Positions 7,572 through 16,318 of a DNA stretch of 64,000 nucleotides are shown here, piece by piece. A model generated the notes under the pieces. The model searched no databases and was not told the DNA's origin. It was given only the letters and a program-made list of their open reading frames with translations. Each line of letters opens with the position of its first letter. Position 1 is the stretch's first letter. The position numbers and the translations under genes are program-made. The stretch comes from JBMNOZ01 sp050943335 (GTDB lineage Bacteria > Bacillota > Desulfitobacteriia > Desulfitobacteriales > Syntrophobotulaceae), in NCBI GenBank assembly GCA_050943335.1, contig JBMNOZ010000007.1, positions 26,404-90,403 of the forward strand. Reading direction: 5' to 3'.

Positions 7572-8831
7572 ATGGCGAAGTTTAGCGACGAGAAAAATCA
7601 GTTAAAATGTTCTTTCTGTGGGAAAATTCAAGAACAGGTTAAGAAATTGGTTGCCGGTCCAGGAGTTTATATCTGTGACGAGTGTATAGAATTATGTAAT
7701 GAGATTATCGAGGAAGAACTTCAGGACGATAGCGGTGTTGAAATAGGTGAAATTCCCAAGCCAAAAGAAATTAAAAGCATTCTCGATCAATACGTAGTTG
7801 GCCAAGAATTGGCGAAAAAAGCACTTTCTGTGGCAGTTTATAACCATTACAAACGTATTAGTCTCGGGATGAAGATAGATGATGTGGAACTGCAGAAATC
7901 CAATATTGTTATGCTCGGTCCGACAGGATCGGGGAAAACACTTCTCGCATCTACTTTAGCAAAAGTTTTGAATGTCCCGTTTGCAATTGCCGACGCGACT
8001 TCTCTAACTGAGGCTGGATATGTGGGCGAGGACGTGGAAAACATTCTTCTGAAACTTATCCAGGCTGCGGATTATGATATCGAAAGGGCGGAACGGGGAA
8101 TTATCTATATTGACGAAATAGATAAAATTGCCCGTAAATCGGAAAACCCGTCTATCACCAGGGATGTATCCGGGGAGGGAGTTCAACAAGCTCTTTTGAA
8201 AATCCTGGAGGGTACGGTGGCCAGCGTTCCGCCGCAGGGAGGAAGAAAACACCCGCATCAAGAGTTTATCCAGCTCGATACCACTAACATCCTTTTTATT
8301 GTAGGGGGTGCTTTTGACGGTATCGAGAAAATTATTCAAAATCGCATCGGGAAAAAAGTTATGGGTTTTGGTGCCGATATTCAAAAACCGAGCGAAAAAG
8401 ATGTGGGAGAGATTCTGAGCCAGATATTGCCGGTCGATTTGCTTAAATATGGGTTGATACCTGAGTTTGTAGGACGGGTTCCGGTTATTGTCACCTTGGG
8501 GGCTCTCGACCAAGAAGCGCTGGTAAGTATTCTTACCGAACCTAAGAATGCCCTGGTTAAACAATACGAAAAATTATTAGAAATGGATGGAATAGCTCTG
8601 GAATTTAAGGAAGACGCCCTGAAAGCCATTGCCGATGAGGCAATTCGCCGCAATACTGGGGCTCGAGGCTTAAGAGCGATAATAGAGGATATCATGATGA
8701 ATATCATGTACGATCTGCCGACCAGAACGGACGTTACTAAATGCATAGTTACAAAAGAAACCATTCTAAAACGTATTGATCCTGAACTGGTTAGAAACGA
8801 AGAAAAAATTAATGAGGAAGAATCGGCTTAA
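7572..8831 (+). CDS. clpX: ATP-dependent unfoldase ClpX
   Basis: 419 residues; RBS AAAGGGGTGAG. N-terminal zinc-binding domain with CSFCGK and CDECIELC (four Cys, residues about 15-40), then AAA+ core with Walker A GPTGSGKT (near 115), Walker B IIYIDEIDKIA (near 177), sensor and C-terminal small domain. The ClpP-docking loop reads VMGFGA (near 257), close to the usual IGF, so a ClpP partner is expected elsewhere in the genome. ClpX unfolds tagged substrates and feeds them to the ClpP peptidase in the cytoplasm. Follows tig; a terminator overlaps its stop codon. Confidence 0.97.
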   Translation: MAKFSDEKNQLKCSFCGKIQEQVKKLVAGPGVYICDECIELCNEIIEEELQDDSGVEIGEIPKPKEIKSILDQYVVGQELAKKALSVAVYNHYKRISLGMKIDDVELQKSNIVMLGPTGSGKTLLASTLAKVLNVPFAIADATSLTEAGYVGEDVENILLKLIQAADYDIERAERGIIYIDEIDKIARKSENPSITRDVSGEGVQQALLKILEGTVASVPPQGGRKHPHQEFIQLDTTNILFIVGGAFDGIEKIIQNRIGKKVMGFGADIQKPSEKDVGEILSQILPVDLLKYGLIPEFVGRVPVIVTLGALDQEALVSILTEPKNALVKQYEKLLEMDGIALEFKEDALKAIADEAIRRNTGARGLRAIIEDIMMNIMYDLPTRTDVTKCIVTKETILKRIDPELVRNEEKINEEESA

Positions 8832-8850
8832 AGAAAGCCGATTCTTTTTT
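8820..8850 (+). terminator. Terminator of tig-clpX
   Basis: GAATCGGCTT and AAGCCGATTC form a 10-bp stem with a 5-base loop, followed by TTTTTT. It overlaps the last codons of clpX. Confidence 0.85.
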
Positions 8851-8858
8851 AAAAACTC

Positions 8859-9044
8859 TTATTCGGGCTTATTTTCCTTTTCAGATTCAACATTTTTTGT
8901 TAAGCGTCCCGCCTTACGTGCGCTTTCCCGGAGCAAAAATTCAAGATGGGCGTTTACACTGCGAAACTCGTCGGCTGCCCAGATGGCAAGGATATTGTAA
9001 AGTTTGGGATCTATTCGTAGTAGGAAGCTTTTTTTAGCTGTCAT
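8859..9044 (-). CDS. Small ribbon-helix-helix (Arc/CopG-like) protein
   Basis: 61 residues from the ATG at 9044 (minus strand), with AAAGGCAG before it. A longer frame starting inside the SPFH gene is rejected. Sequence KKSFLLRIDPKLYNILAIWA followed by ADEFRSVNAHLEFLLRESAR has the pattern of a beta strand and two helices of ribbon-helix-helix DNA-binding proteins (short charged strand, then FRSVNAHLEFLLR as second helix). It starts 10 bases after the SPFH stop, so the two are one transcript. It could autoregulate the unit through the palindromes at 9946-9978; that is inference. A toxin-antitoxin antitoxin is less likely because no toxin gene is adjacent. Confidence 0.7.
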   Translation of the reverse strand: MTAKKSFLLRIDPKLYNILAIWAADEFRSVNAHLEFLLRESARKAGRLTKNVESEKENKPE

Positions 9045-9054
9045 AAGCTGCCTT

Positions 9055-9918
9055 TTAATAGAGGGTACCTGTATTAATAACGGGTTGGGCAGAGCGATCA
9101 GAGACAATGGCAACAAGGAGGTTATTAATCATTGTTGCTTTTCGCTCTTCATCCAGTTTTACAGTACCCTTGCTCTCTAAGCGTTCGAGGGCCATTTGAG
9201 CCATGCCGACAGCACCTTCAACAATTCTAGCCCGGGCCGCTAAGATAGCGTTGGCCTGTTGGCGTTGAAGCATGGCGCTGGCGATTTCTGTGGCATAAGC
9301 CAGGTGGGTGAGCCGGGCTTCAATGACTTCCACTCCCGCTACATCTAGACGAGCCTGAAGTTCGGTGGCGATTTCTGATGCTATTTGATCTGTATGTCCT
9401 CTCAAAGAATAGCCTTTCTCATCAAAACTATCATAGGGATATTTTGTAGCCACATGTCTTAGGGCAGTTTCGCTTTGAATCATGACGAACTGCTCATAGT
9501 GATCAACATCAAAAATAGCTTTGGCGGAGTCCACAACCTTAATAACCACTACCGCCGCGATTTCGATTGGATTACCATCTACATCGTTAACCTTAAGTTT
9601 TTCACTGTTAAAGTTCCGAATCCGGAGGGAAACTCTCTTCGCTTTAGTTAAAGGAACAGTGAGCCAAATACCGGGCTCACGAATGCTGCCCAGATAGCTG
9701 CCAAAGAAAGTGAGAACTTTAGCTTGGTTAGGTTGGACAATCTGGATCCCGCTTAGAAGTACCAAGGCGAGCAAAAATAAAATAACAGCGGAAACGATTT
9801 TGGCAATATCAGCGGTTTTAAAGCCCAGGACAAAATTAAAGATCGAGACCGCCAGGGCAGCGATAATAATGAGAATACCTAGGAAGCCATTAATTTTAGG
9901 GGTTTTTTTTTCTTTCAT
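9055..9918 (-). CDS. SPFH/Band 7 domain membrane protein
   Basis: 287 residues from the ATG at 9918; an ATG nine bases earlier sits directly on the RBS AAAGG and is less likely. Two hydrophobic segments (about 10-30 and 36-58) are followed by an SPFH domain beginning IVQPNQAKVLTFFGSYLGSI, with the strand-rich core NGNP-like DVDGNPIEIAAVVVIKV and the helical LTHLAYATEIASAMLQRQQA. Proteins of this kind (stomatin/prohibitin/HflK-like) oligomerise at the membrane and scaffold proteases or microdomains. It lies between clpX and lonB on the opposite strand, among protease genes, which fits a role in membrane proteostasis. Cotranscribed with the ribbon-helix-helix gene. Confidence 0.88.
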   Translation of the reverse strand: MKEKKTPKINGFLGILIIIAALAVSIFNFVLGFKTADIAKIVSAVILFLLALVLLSGIQIVQPNQAKVLTFFGSYLGSIREPGIWLTVPLTKAKRVSLRIRNFNSEKLKVNDVDGNPIEIAAVVVIKVVDSAKAIFDVDHYEQFVMIQSETALRHVATKYPYDSFDEKGYSLRGHTDQIASEIATELQARLDVAGVEVIEARLTHLAYATEIASAMLQRQQANAILAARARIVEGAVGMAQMALERLESKGTVKLDEERKATMINNLLVAIVSDRSAQPVINTGTLY

Positions 9919-9943
9919 GTCAACCATCCTTTCTGAAAGGTAT

Positions 9944-9978
9944 ATTATACTATCAGTATATTAAAATGATATCATTTT
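9944..9978 (-). promoter_or_regulatory. Palindromic promoter region of the SPFH-RHH unit
   Basis: AAAATGATATCATTTT (9963-9978) is a perfect 16-bp palindrome and TATACTATCAGTATA (9946-9960) is a 6+3+6 inverted repeat. A minus-strand -10 TATAAT lies at 9949-9944, so the second palindrome overlaps it and the first covers the -35 zone. This is the arrangement expected of repressor operators. Confidence 0.6.
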
Positions 9979-10064
9979 GATAACAAAAAAACAAGGCAAA
10001 ACGCTTTTTTTAATAATTTTAGAGCTTGAACATAGCGAGGACATTTCTTTCAGGTTGCTTTCAA

Positions 10065-11237
10065 TTAGATAAAGGTGTTAATAAAATGGCGGACAATATC
10101 TGCGCCCCCAATTACCGCCCCGAGACTGCTTCCAATATTGGCAAGGGCAACAACTAATAAGACATGGGTGACTTTATTTTTCCAAAAGCCTTTAAGGGTA
10201 TGAATATCTTCGGCGATACTCTCAAAATCCTTGACATTGGGTTTGCGGATTAAAGCCTCTGTAAGCCCTGCAAACCATCCAGCTGCTAAGAGGGGACTTA
10301 AAGAACTGACGGGGGAGATTAGAAAGGCGACCAGAATGGATAAGGGATGGCCGAGGGCGAGAAGGGTGCCCAGAGCGGCTAAGCCGCCGTTCCAAATTAT
10401 CCAGCTTAAGATTTGGTCGATTCCTGTGGACTTGTCCACGGAAAAAGTGGCAGCAATCAGGATTAAAATGAGCAGAGGAAGGGACCAGCCAATTATTTTT
10501 GCTAATTTTGAGGGGGCCTTAATTTTTGTTAGTTCCGCTAAATCATGCTTTTTAAATAATTCTTCTTTAACTCCCGGTATATGCCCAGCCCCCAGGACAG
10601 CGATAATTTTTTGCCCTGGAGCGTTTTGAATTTTCTCCGCCAGGTATTGATCCCGTTCATCGATTAAAACCCCTTTAAACTCCGGGAAGGATTTAGAGAT
10701 ATCATTTAAAGCCGCAGAAAGCATATCCTGAGATTTCATGGCTTCGATTTCTTCTTCTCCAATATCTTCATCACCACTTATCACTGTAAAAATTAATTGG
10801 AAAAGGAGTTTAATCTTACCCCATAGGCTTACCCCACGCCATAAACGCATTAGGGTAACTTGGATACTGCGGTCCGCTAAGCAAATCTCCGCTTCGACTG
10901 CCTTGGCTGATTCCAGAGCCTGAAGCATTTCTTGGCCGGGGCTGACCCCTAATTTTTTAGCTAACCGCTTTTGATAAGAGGATAAAACTAAATTAACAAG
11001 CAGGACCAAAGCCTTTTTCTGTTTAATAATACTTATGATATCCGTGTTTTTCCAAGCTTGCTTATCAGTTACTGTCTTGTAGCGGGACTCGCATAATTCA
11101 ATGCACACTGTATCGGGTTTTTCCTTTTCAATAACCTCTTTTACTTCTTCGACACTGTGCTTAGAGACATGCGCGGTTCCGATCAGTATTATTTCTTTAT
11201 CGTCTTTTTTAAGATAGTGGACGTTATGGTGGGCCAA
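10065..11237 (-). CDS. TraB family membrane protein
   Basis: 390 residues; TTG start at 11237 with GGGAGGG seven bases upstream. The N-terminal TraB/PrgY-like domain shows ILIGTAHVSKHSVEEV (conserved GTAH), CIELCESRY (conserved ELC.xR) and LADRSIQVTLMRLW. The C-terminal third has about four hydrophobic segments (from SLPLLILILIAATFSV on). The family was named for Enterococcus TraB, which blocks pheromone activity; the fold is related to Tiki/erythromycin-esterase-type metalloproteases, but the role of the bacterial chromosomal members is unsettled. Transcribed away from lonB, upstream of and parallel to the SPFH gene, with a 146-base gap holding that unit's promoter. Confidence 0.85.
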   Translation of the reverse strand: MAHHNVHYLKKDDKEIILIGTAHVSKHSVEEVKEVIEKEKPDTVCIELCESRYKTVTDKQAWKNTDIISIIKQKKALVLLVNLVLSSYQKRLAKKLGVSPGQEMLQALESAKAVEAEICLADRSIQVTLMRLWRGVSLWGKIKLLFQLIFTVISGDEDIGEEEIEAMKSQDMLSAALNDISKSFPEFKGVLIDERDQYLAEKIQNAPGQKIIAVLGAGHIPGVKEELFKKHDLAELTKIKAPSKLAKIIGWSLPLLILILIAATFSVDKSTGIDQILSWIIWNGGLAALGTLLALGHPLSILVAFLISPVSSLSPLLAAGWFAGLTEALIRKPNVKDFESIAEDIHTLKGFWKNKVTHVLLVVALANIGSSLGAVIGGADIVRHFINTFI

Positions 11238-11363
11238 GTATTATCCCTCCCGAAGAATGGTGGTTAGAACTCTTATATCATACCACATTTGAAAAAAATG
11301 TTTTGAATTTCTTTCCTCGGTAAATACTAGAGAGAGAGTTTTTGGGCAGGAGGGAATATATTT

Positions 11364-13100
11364 ATGGAAAGCTTAGGTGGGCTGTTGATTCTCGGTCAGC
11401 TCCTTTTTGTTTTTGTAATCGGGATGTACTTCTTCAATTTACTCCGTCAGCAGTATTCGAACCGCTCTTCAGTGGAAAGAGAATCGTTAAAACAAAAGGA
11501 AAAGCTGGCAGAAATGCGCAAGACTTCGCTTACAATCCCCTTGGCAGAGAAAACCAGGCCAGCTAAACTGCAAGAGATTGTCGGTCAAAAGGAAGGGATT
11601 AAAGCTTTGAAAGCAGCCCTCTGTGGGCCTAACCCTCAGCATGTGCTCATTTACGGGCCTCCAGGAGTAGGGAAAACGGCTGCGGCTCGAATTGTCTTGG
11701 ATGAAGCCAAAAAAAACGTTTCTTCTCCCTTTAAAGAGGATGCTAAGTTTGTGGAAATAGACGGGGCAACAGCTAGATTCGATGAACGGGGTATTGCTGA
11801 TCCTTTGATCGGTTCGGTTCACGATCCGATTTATCAGGGAGCTGGAGCCATGGGAATGGCGGGAATCCCCCAGCCGAAAATGGGCGCTGTAACCAAAGCT
11901 CACGGGGGAGTTTTGTTTATCGATGAAATTGGAGAATTGCATCCGATTCAAATTAACAAACTTTTAAAAGTGTTGGAGGATAGGAAGGTGATGCTGGAAA
12001 GCGCTTATTACAGCCCTGAAGATTCTAATATTCCTGCGCATATTCACGACATTTTCCAAAACGGGCTTCCGGCAGATTTCAGGTTAATCGGCGCCACAAC
12101 CCGGAGTCCAAGCGAAATACCTCCGGCTGTTCGCTCTCGCTGTATGGAGATTTATTTTAGACCCCTTTTACCGGAGGAAGTAAAGGAAATAGCCTTAAAT
12201 TCAGCGGCGAAAGTAAATATGAAAATTAGCGAAGGAGCTTTAGAAGTGGTTAAAAAATATGCCACTAATGGAAGAGAGGCAGTCAACATTATTCAATTAG
12301 CCGCTGGGGTGGCAGAAAATGAGGGCCGGACGGAAATTGAAGAAGATATTATTGAGTGGGTTGTGACCACCGGGCAATATGCGCCCAGACCAGAGAAGAA
12401 AATCCCACCGGCACCGCTAATCGGGGTGGTGAACGGGCTGGCGGTTTATGGACCAAACTCGGGAATGCTCTTAGAAATCGAGGTTAGCGCTTATCCGGCT
12501 AAGATGCAGAAGGGAGAATTATATGTGACCGGGATTGTCGAGGAGGAAGAATCCGGGCAGGGAGGTAGGAAAACAAGGAGAAAAAGCATGGCTCGGTCCT
12601 CAATTGAGAATGTTCTGACTGTCTTGCGCCGGGAATTAAAAATTGAGGCCCAAAACTACGATATTCACGTTAACTTTCCCGGAGGAATTCCGGTGGACGG
12701 TCCTTCCGCTGGAACAGCCATGGCCGTAGCTATATGTTCGGCTATTAAGAAATACCCGGTGGATAATACCGCAGCTATAACCGGGGAATTGTCCATAAGA
12801 GGGAAGGTAAAACCCGTAGGTGGGGTTTCGGCGAAGGTCGAAGCTGCTTGGCAGGCCGGGTGTAAAAAGGTTTTCATTCCTAAGGAAAACTGGCAAGTCA
12901 GATTTGAGTATTCGGAGGTAAAAGTTATTCCGGTAGAAACGTTAGACGAGATCCTAAGGGAGGTTTTAATCGTTGATCAAGTCAAGCCTCAGACCACTGT
13001 CAAAATAAACCTGACCGAAAATAAGGATTCTCTGCATAAAGTTTTAAAGAGGATAAAACTGCCGGCCACTAATTTGCCTGAGCAGGGTAAAACGTGTTAG
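11364..13100 (+). CDS. lonB: ATP-dependent protease LonB
   Basis: 578 residues. An N-terminal hydrophobic segment (LLILGQLLFVFVIGMYFF, residues 7-24) replaces the Lon substrate-binding domain, as in Bacillus LonB. AAA+ module: Walker A YGPPGVGKTAAAR (near 95) and Walker B VLFIDEIGELH (near 184). C-terminal serine-lysine protease domain: DGPSAGTAMAVA with catalytic Ser (near 449) and GGVSAKVEAAWQAG with catalytic Lys (near 492). LonB is a membrane-associated protease, tied in Bacillus to forespore development. It directly precedes lon, the standard Firmicute order. The TraB gene upstream is divergent, so regulatory signals for both lie in 11238-11363. Confidence 0.95.
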   Translation: MESLGGLLILGQLLFVFVIGMYFFNLLRQQYSNRSSVERESLKQKEKLAEMRKTSLTIPLAEKTRPAKLQEIVGQKEGIKALKAALCGPNPQHVLIYGPPGVGKTAAARIVLDEAKKNVSSPFKEDAKFVEIDGATARFDERGIADPLIGSVHDPIYQGAGAMGMAGIPQPKMGAVTKAHGGVLFIDEIGELHPIQINKLLKVLEDRKVMLESAYYSPEDSNIPAHIHDIFQNGLPADFRLIGATTRSPSEIPPAVRSRCMEIYFRPLLPEEVKEIALNSAAKVNMKISEGALEVVKKYATNGREAVNIIQLAAGVAENEGRTEIEEDIIEWVVTTGQYAPRPEKKIPPAPLIGVVNGLAVYGPNSGMLLEIEVSAYPAKMQKGELYVTGIVEEEESGQGGRKTRRKSMARSSIENVLTVLRRELKIEAQNYDIHVNFPGGIPVDGPSAGTAMAVAICSAIKKYPVDNTAAITGELSIRGKVKPVGGVSAKVEAAWQAGCKKVFIPKENWQVRFEYSEVKVIPVETLDEILREVLIVDQVKPQTTVKINLTENKDSLHKVLKRIKLPATNLPEQGKTC

Positions 13101-13139
13101 AATAGAGCACTGACAAGTCTTTTGAGGGGAGATATTAAT

Positions 13140-15521
13140 ATGAAGCAAAGAGAATATCCGATCCTTCCGCTTAGAGGAATCCTTGTCTTTCCTTATATGG
13201 TCGTTCACCTAGATGTGGGCAGGGAGCGATCCCTGGCTGCTGTTGAAGAAGTAATGCTAAATGATCGACGGATTCTGCTCCTGTCTCAGAAGAAGATGGA
13301 AATCGACAGTCCGACTGAAGATGATTTATATAAAACCGGTACCATTGCTGAAGTAAAACAATTGCTTCGCCTTCCCGGGGGAACCCTAAGGGTTCTGGTG
13401 GAAGGGATTTGCCGGGGTAAGGTGCAGAAGTTTTTGGCTGAGGAACCTTATTTCAAGGCTGAGGTTTTGGAGATAACCGATGATCAGCGAGTTGAGAAAG
13501 AGATGGAAAACATGATCCGCAGCCTTACCCATCAATTCGAAGAGTATTCCCGTTTGAGCAAAAGGGTTTCTCCAGATGCGGTGGGAACCATTTTGAATGT
13601 GAAAGAACCGGGTCGTATGGCTGATCTGGTGGCTTCACACCTGAATCTAAAGATGGAAGAAAAACAAGCTCTTCTAGAGGCTATGGAGATAAGCGAGCGT
13701 CTGGAAAAAATAACCGAGTTTATTATGCGGGAGATAGAAATCCTGGAGCTGGAAAGGCGGATCGGCCTTCGGGTTCGTAAACAAATGGAAAAGGCGCAAA
13801 AAGAATATTATTTGCGGGAACAGATGAAGGCGATCCAAAAAGAACTCGGCGATCGGGATGAGAAACAAGCTGAGATAGACGAGTATAAAGAGAAGATTGA
13901 AAAAGCTGACCTTCCAGAGGAAGCCAGAGAAATGGCTTTAAAGGAGGTAGACCGACTGGATAAAATGCCTCCGGCTTCTGCCGAAGGAACTGTGGTCAGA
14001 ACCTATTTAGACTGGATTTTAGCTTTACCCTGGCAAAAAGAGAGCAAAGATAGAATAGATCTTTATCATGCGGAAAAAATCCTCGATGAAGACCATTACG
14101 GTTTGGAAAAAGTCAAGGAAAGGATTATAGAATTTCTTTCTATTCGCAAATTGGCTGATAATACCCGCAGTCCGATTCTTTGTTTTGTCGGTCCCCCTGG
14201 GGTGGGTAAAACTTCGCTCGCCAAGTCTGTAGCCCGGGCCCTGGACCGTGAATTTGTCAGGATGTCTTTAGGGGGGGTTAGAGACGAGGCGGAAATAAGG
14301 GGACATAGGCGAACTTACATCGGCGCCTTGCCCGGGAGAGTAATCCAGGGTCTGAGGAAAGCCGGGACGAGAAATCCTGTCTTTCTATTTGACGAGATCG
14401 ATAAAATGGCTTCGGATTTTAGAGGAGACCCTGCTTCCGCCATGCTGGAAGTTCTCGATCCCGAACAAAATTATACTTTTACGGATCACTATTTGGAACT
14501 ACCTTTTGATTTGTCCAAAGTTATGTTTATAATGACGGCCAATTATATGGAAAATATTCCTAGGCCTCTTTTGGACAGGATGGAGGTTATTCAATTAAGC
14601 GGTTATACCGAGGATGAAAAGGTTAATATTGCTTTCCATCACCTCTTGCCTAAACAAATGAAAGCTCACGGTCTGACCGAAGATCAGGTCCGGTTTGAAA
14701 AGGAAGCTTTGTTGAAAATTGTCCGCGGTTATACCAGGGAATCCGGTGTTCGGAACTTGGAAAGAGAAATTGCCAATGTTTTGCGCAAAGTGGCAGTGAG
14801 GATTGTTAAAGAGGAGTGGCAATTTAAAAGCTTAAAAGGGAAAGATATCGAGGAGCTCTTAGGAGCGGTGCGTTATCATTATAAAAAAGCTGGCCCCAAA
14901 CCAGAAATTGGCGCTGCTATAGGCTTAGCTTATACAGAGGTCGGGGGAGATGTTTTAACAATTGAAGTTACTCCTTTAAGCGGTAAGGGCAAGCTGATCC
15001 TGACGGGGAAACTGGGGGATGTGATGAAAGAATCGGCCCAAGCCGGTTTGACATTTGTCCGCGCCCACGCCGAGAATTTAGGTTTAAGAGAAGATTTTTA
15101 TGATCGGGTGGATCTCCATATTCACGTTCCCGAGGGAGCGGTTCCCAAGGACGGTCCTTCAGCGGGCATTACCATGGCTACGGCAATGGCTTCCGCGCTT
15201 TCCAACCGGGAAGTGAGACAAGATGTGGCCATGACAGGAGAGATAACTCTACGGGGGAACGTTTTGCCTATCGGAGGGGTTAAAGAAAAAGTTTTAGCTG
15301 CTCACCGAGCGGGGATTAAGACAGTAATTTTGCCGGAAATGAACCGTAAGGATTTGGAGGAAATACCGGAAGAAATTCGCCAGGAGCTGGAGTTTAAGTT
15401 TGTGAAAAGAATGGAGGAAGTAACAGAGATTGCTCTCTTACCTTTTGCTCAAACCGGAAATTTTTTGCCGGGAATGACTCTTTACAACGAACTAGATCCT
15501 CCGGATCCCAGACCAGTTTAA
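13140..15521 (+). CDS. lon: ATP-dependent protease Lon (LonA)
   Basis: 793 residues from the ATG at 13140 with RBS GAGGGGAG; an in-frame TTG 18 bases earlier would overlap that RBS. Order of domains: LON N-terminal domain (YPILPLRGILVFPYMVVHLD), long coiled-coil linker (about 180-290, containing EYYLREQMKAIQKELG), AAA+ (GPPGVGKTSLAKS near 355, VFLFDEIDKM near 421), and protease domain (DGPSAGITMATAMAS with catalytic Ser near 677; GGVKEKVLAAHRAG with catalytic Lys near 720). It degrades misfolded and some regulatory proteins in the cytoplasm. Follows lonB by 39 bases, probably one operon. Confidence 0.97.
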   Translation: MKQREYPILPLRGILVFPYMVVHLDVGRERSLAAVEEVMLNDRRILLLSQKKMEIDSPTEDDLYKTGTIAEVKQLLRLPGGTLRVLVEGICRGKVQKFLAEEPYFKAEVLEITDDQRVEKEMENMIRSLTHQFEEYSRLSKRVSPDAVGTILNVKEPGRMADLVASHLNLKMEEKQALLEAMEISERLEKITEFIMREIEILELERRIGLRVRKQMEKAQKEYYLREQMKAIQKELGDRDEKQAEIDEYKEKIEKADLPEEAREMALKEVDRLDKMPPASAEGTVVRTYLDWILALPWQKESKDRIDLYHAEKILDEDHYGLEKVKERIIEFLSIRKLADNTRSPILCFVGPPGVGKTSLAKSVARALDREFVRMSLGGVRDEAEIRGHRRTYIGALPGRVIQGLRKAGTRNPVFLFDEIDKMASDFRGDPASAMLEVLDPEQNYTFTDHYLELPFDLSKVMFIMTANYMENIPRPLLDRMEVIQLSGYTEDEKVNIAFHHLLPKQMKAHGLTEDQVRFEKEALLKIVRGYTRESGVRNLEREIANVLRKVAVRIVKEEWQFKSLKGKDIEELLGAVRYHYKKAGPKPEIGAAIGLAYTEVGGDVLTIEVTPLSGKGKLILTGKLGDVMKESAQAGLTFVRAHAENLGLREDFYDRVDLHIHVPEGAVPKDGPSAGITMATAMASALSNREVRQDVAMTGEITLRGNVLPIGGVKEKVLAAHRAGIKTVILPEMNRKDLEEIPEEIRQELEFKFVKRMEEVTEIALLPFAQTGNFLPGMTLYNELDPPDPRPV

Positions 15522-15586
15522 AATGGAAATCCTTTAAACTAGATTCACTGAAAATACAGAAAAAAGGCTTAAAACTGCTCAATAAC

Positions 15587-15630
15587 GGATTGTCTAAGGC
15601 TTAAAGCCTTTTGGCAATCCTATTATTTTT
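15587..15630 (+). terminator. Terminator after lon
   Basis: GGATTG pairs with CAATCC, enclosing an inner AGGCTT-AAAGCCT stem, followed by TATTATTTTT. Confidence 0.65.
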
Positions 15631-15700
15631 AAATCCAGGGAACTCACTGTCTCGTGGTTTAATATACAATTAATTCTTTTTCAATGAGGGGGCGAATTCT

Positions 15701-16291
15701 ATGTTCTTTCGGAAAGCGGAATATATAATCTCGGCAGTCAGACCCGATCAGTATCCGGTGGCTGACTGGCCCGAGCTAGCGGTTTCAGGCCGCTCTAATG
15801 TTGGGAAATCTTCTCTGATCAATAAATTTACTAATCGTAAAAACTTAGCTAAAGTGGGCAAAACTCCTGGAAAAACTCAAACAATTAATTTTTACAACAT
15901 GAATGACGAGTGGTACTTAGTGGATTTGCCGGGCTACGGTTATGCAAAGGTCTCTCAGCAGATGAAGAAACAATGGGGACAAATGATGAATACCTATTTT
16001 CGGAGGCGCGAAAACTTAAGAGGGGTAATTCAATTGGTGGATATTCGCCATAAACCTACCGAGGACGACCGGATGATGGTGAAAATGCTCTGGGATAACC
16101 AAATACCGGCTTTAATTGTGGCCACCAAAGCGGATAAAATTCCCCGGGGACAAAGACCTAAGTACTTAAAAATTATTGCGGAAACCCTTAAATTACAAGA
16201 TTGGAAAACCATTATTCCCTTTTCCGCCGTGGATGGAACCGGGTTGGAGGAATTGGACGAGGCTGTCAAGCATATTATTTACGGAGAGTAA
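15701..16291 (+). CDS. engB: Ribosome biogenesis GTP-binding protein YsxC/EngB
   Basis: 196 residues, RBS GAGGGGGCG. TRAFAC GTPase motifs in order: G1 GRSNVGKSS (near 30), G2 region KTPGKTQTINFY (near 55), G3 DLPGYG (near 76), G4 TKAD (near 146), G5 SAVDGTGLEEL. The protein helps late assembly of the 50S subunit. Position after lon is the conserved Firmicute arrangement (lonB-lon-engB), though a terminator sits between, so it likely has its own promoter in the preceding 70 bases. Confidence 0.95.
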   Translation: MFFRKAEYIISAVRPDQYPVADWPELAVSGRSNVGKSSLINKFTNRKNLAKVGKTPGKTQTINFYNMNDEWYLVDLPGYGYAKVSQQMKKQWGQMMNTYFRRRENLRGVIQLVDIRHKPTEDDRMMVKMLWDNQIPALIVATKADKIPRGQRPKYLKIIAETLKLQDWKTIIPFSAVDGTGLEELDEAVKHIIYGE

Positions 16292-16318
16292 AAGTTTAAA
16301 ATTGATAGGAGAAGGGTT

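Noticed and set aside
8859..9044. Toxin-antitoxin pair with the RHH protein as antitoxin
   Set aside because: The adjacent genes are an SPFH protein and clpX; no small toxin-like gene is next to it.
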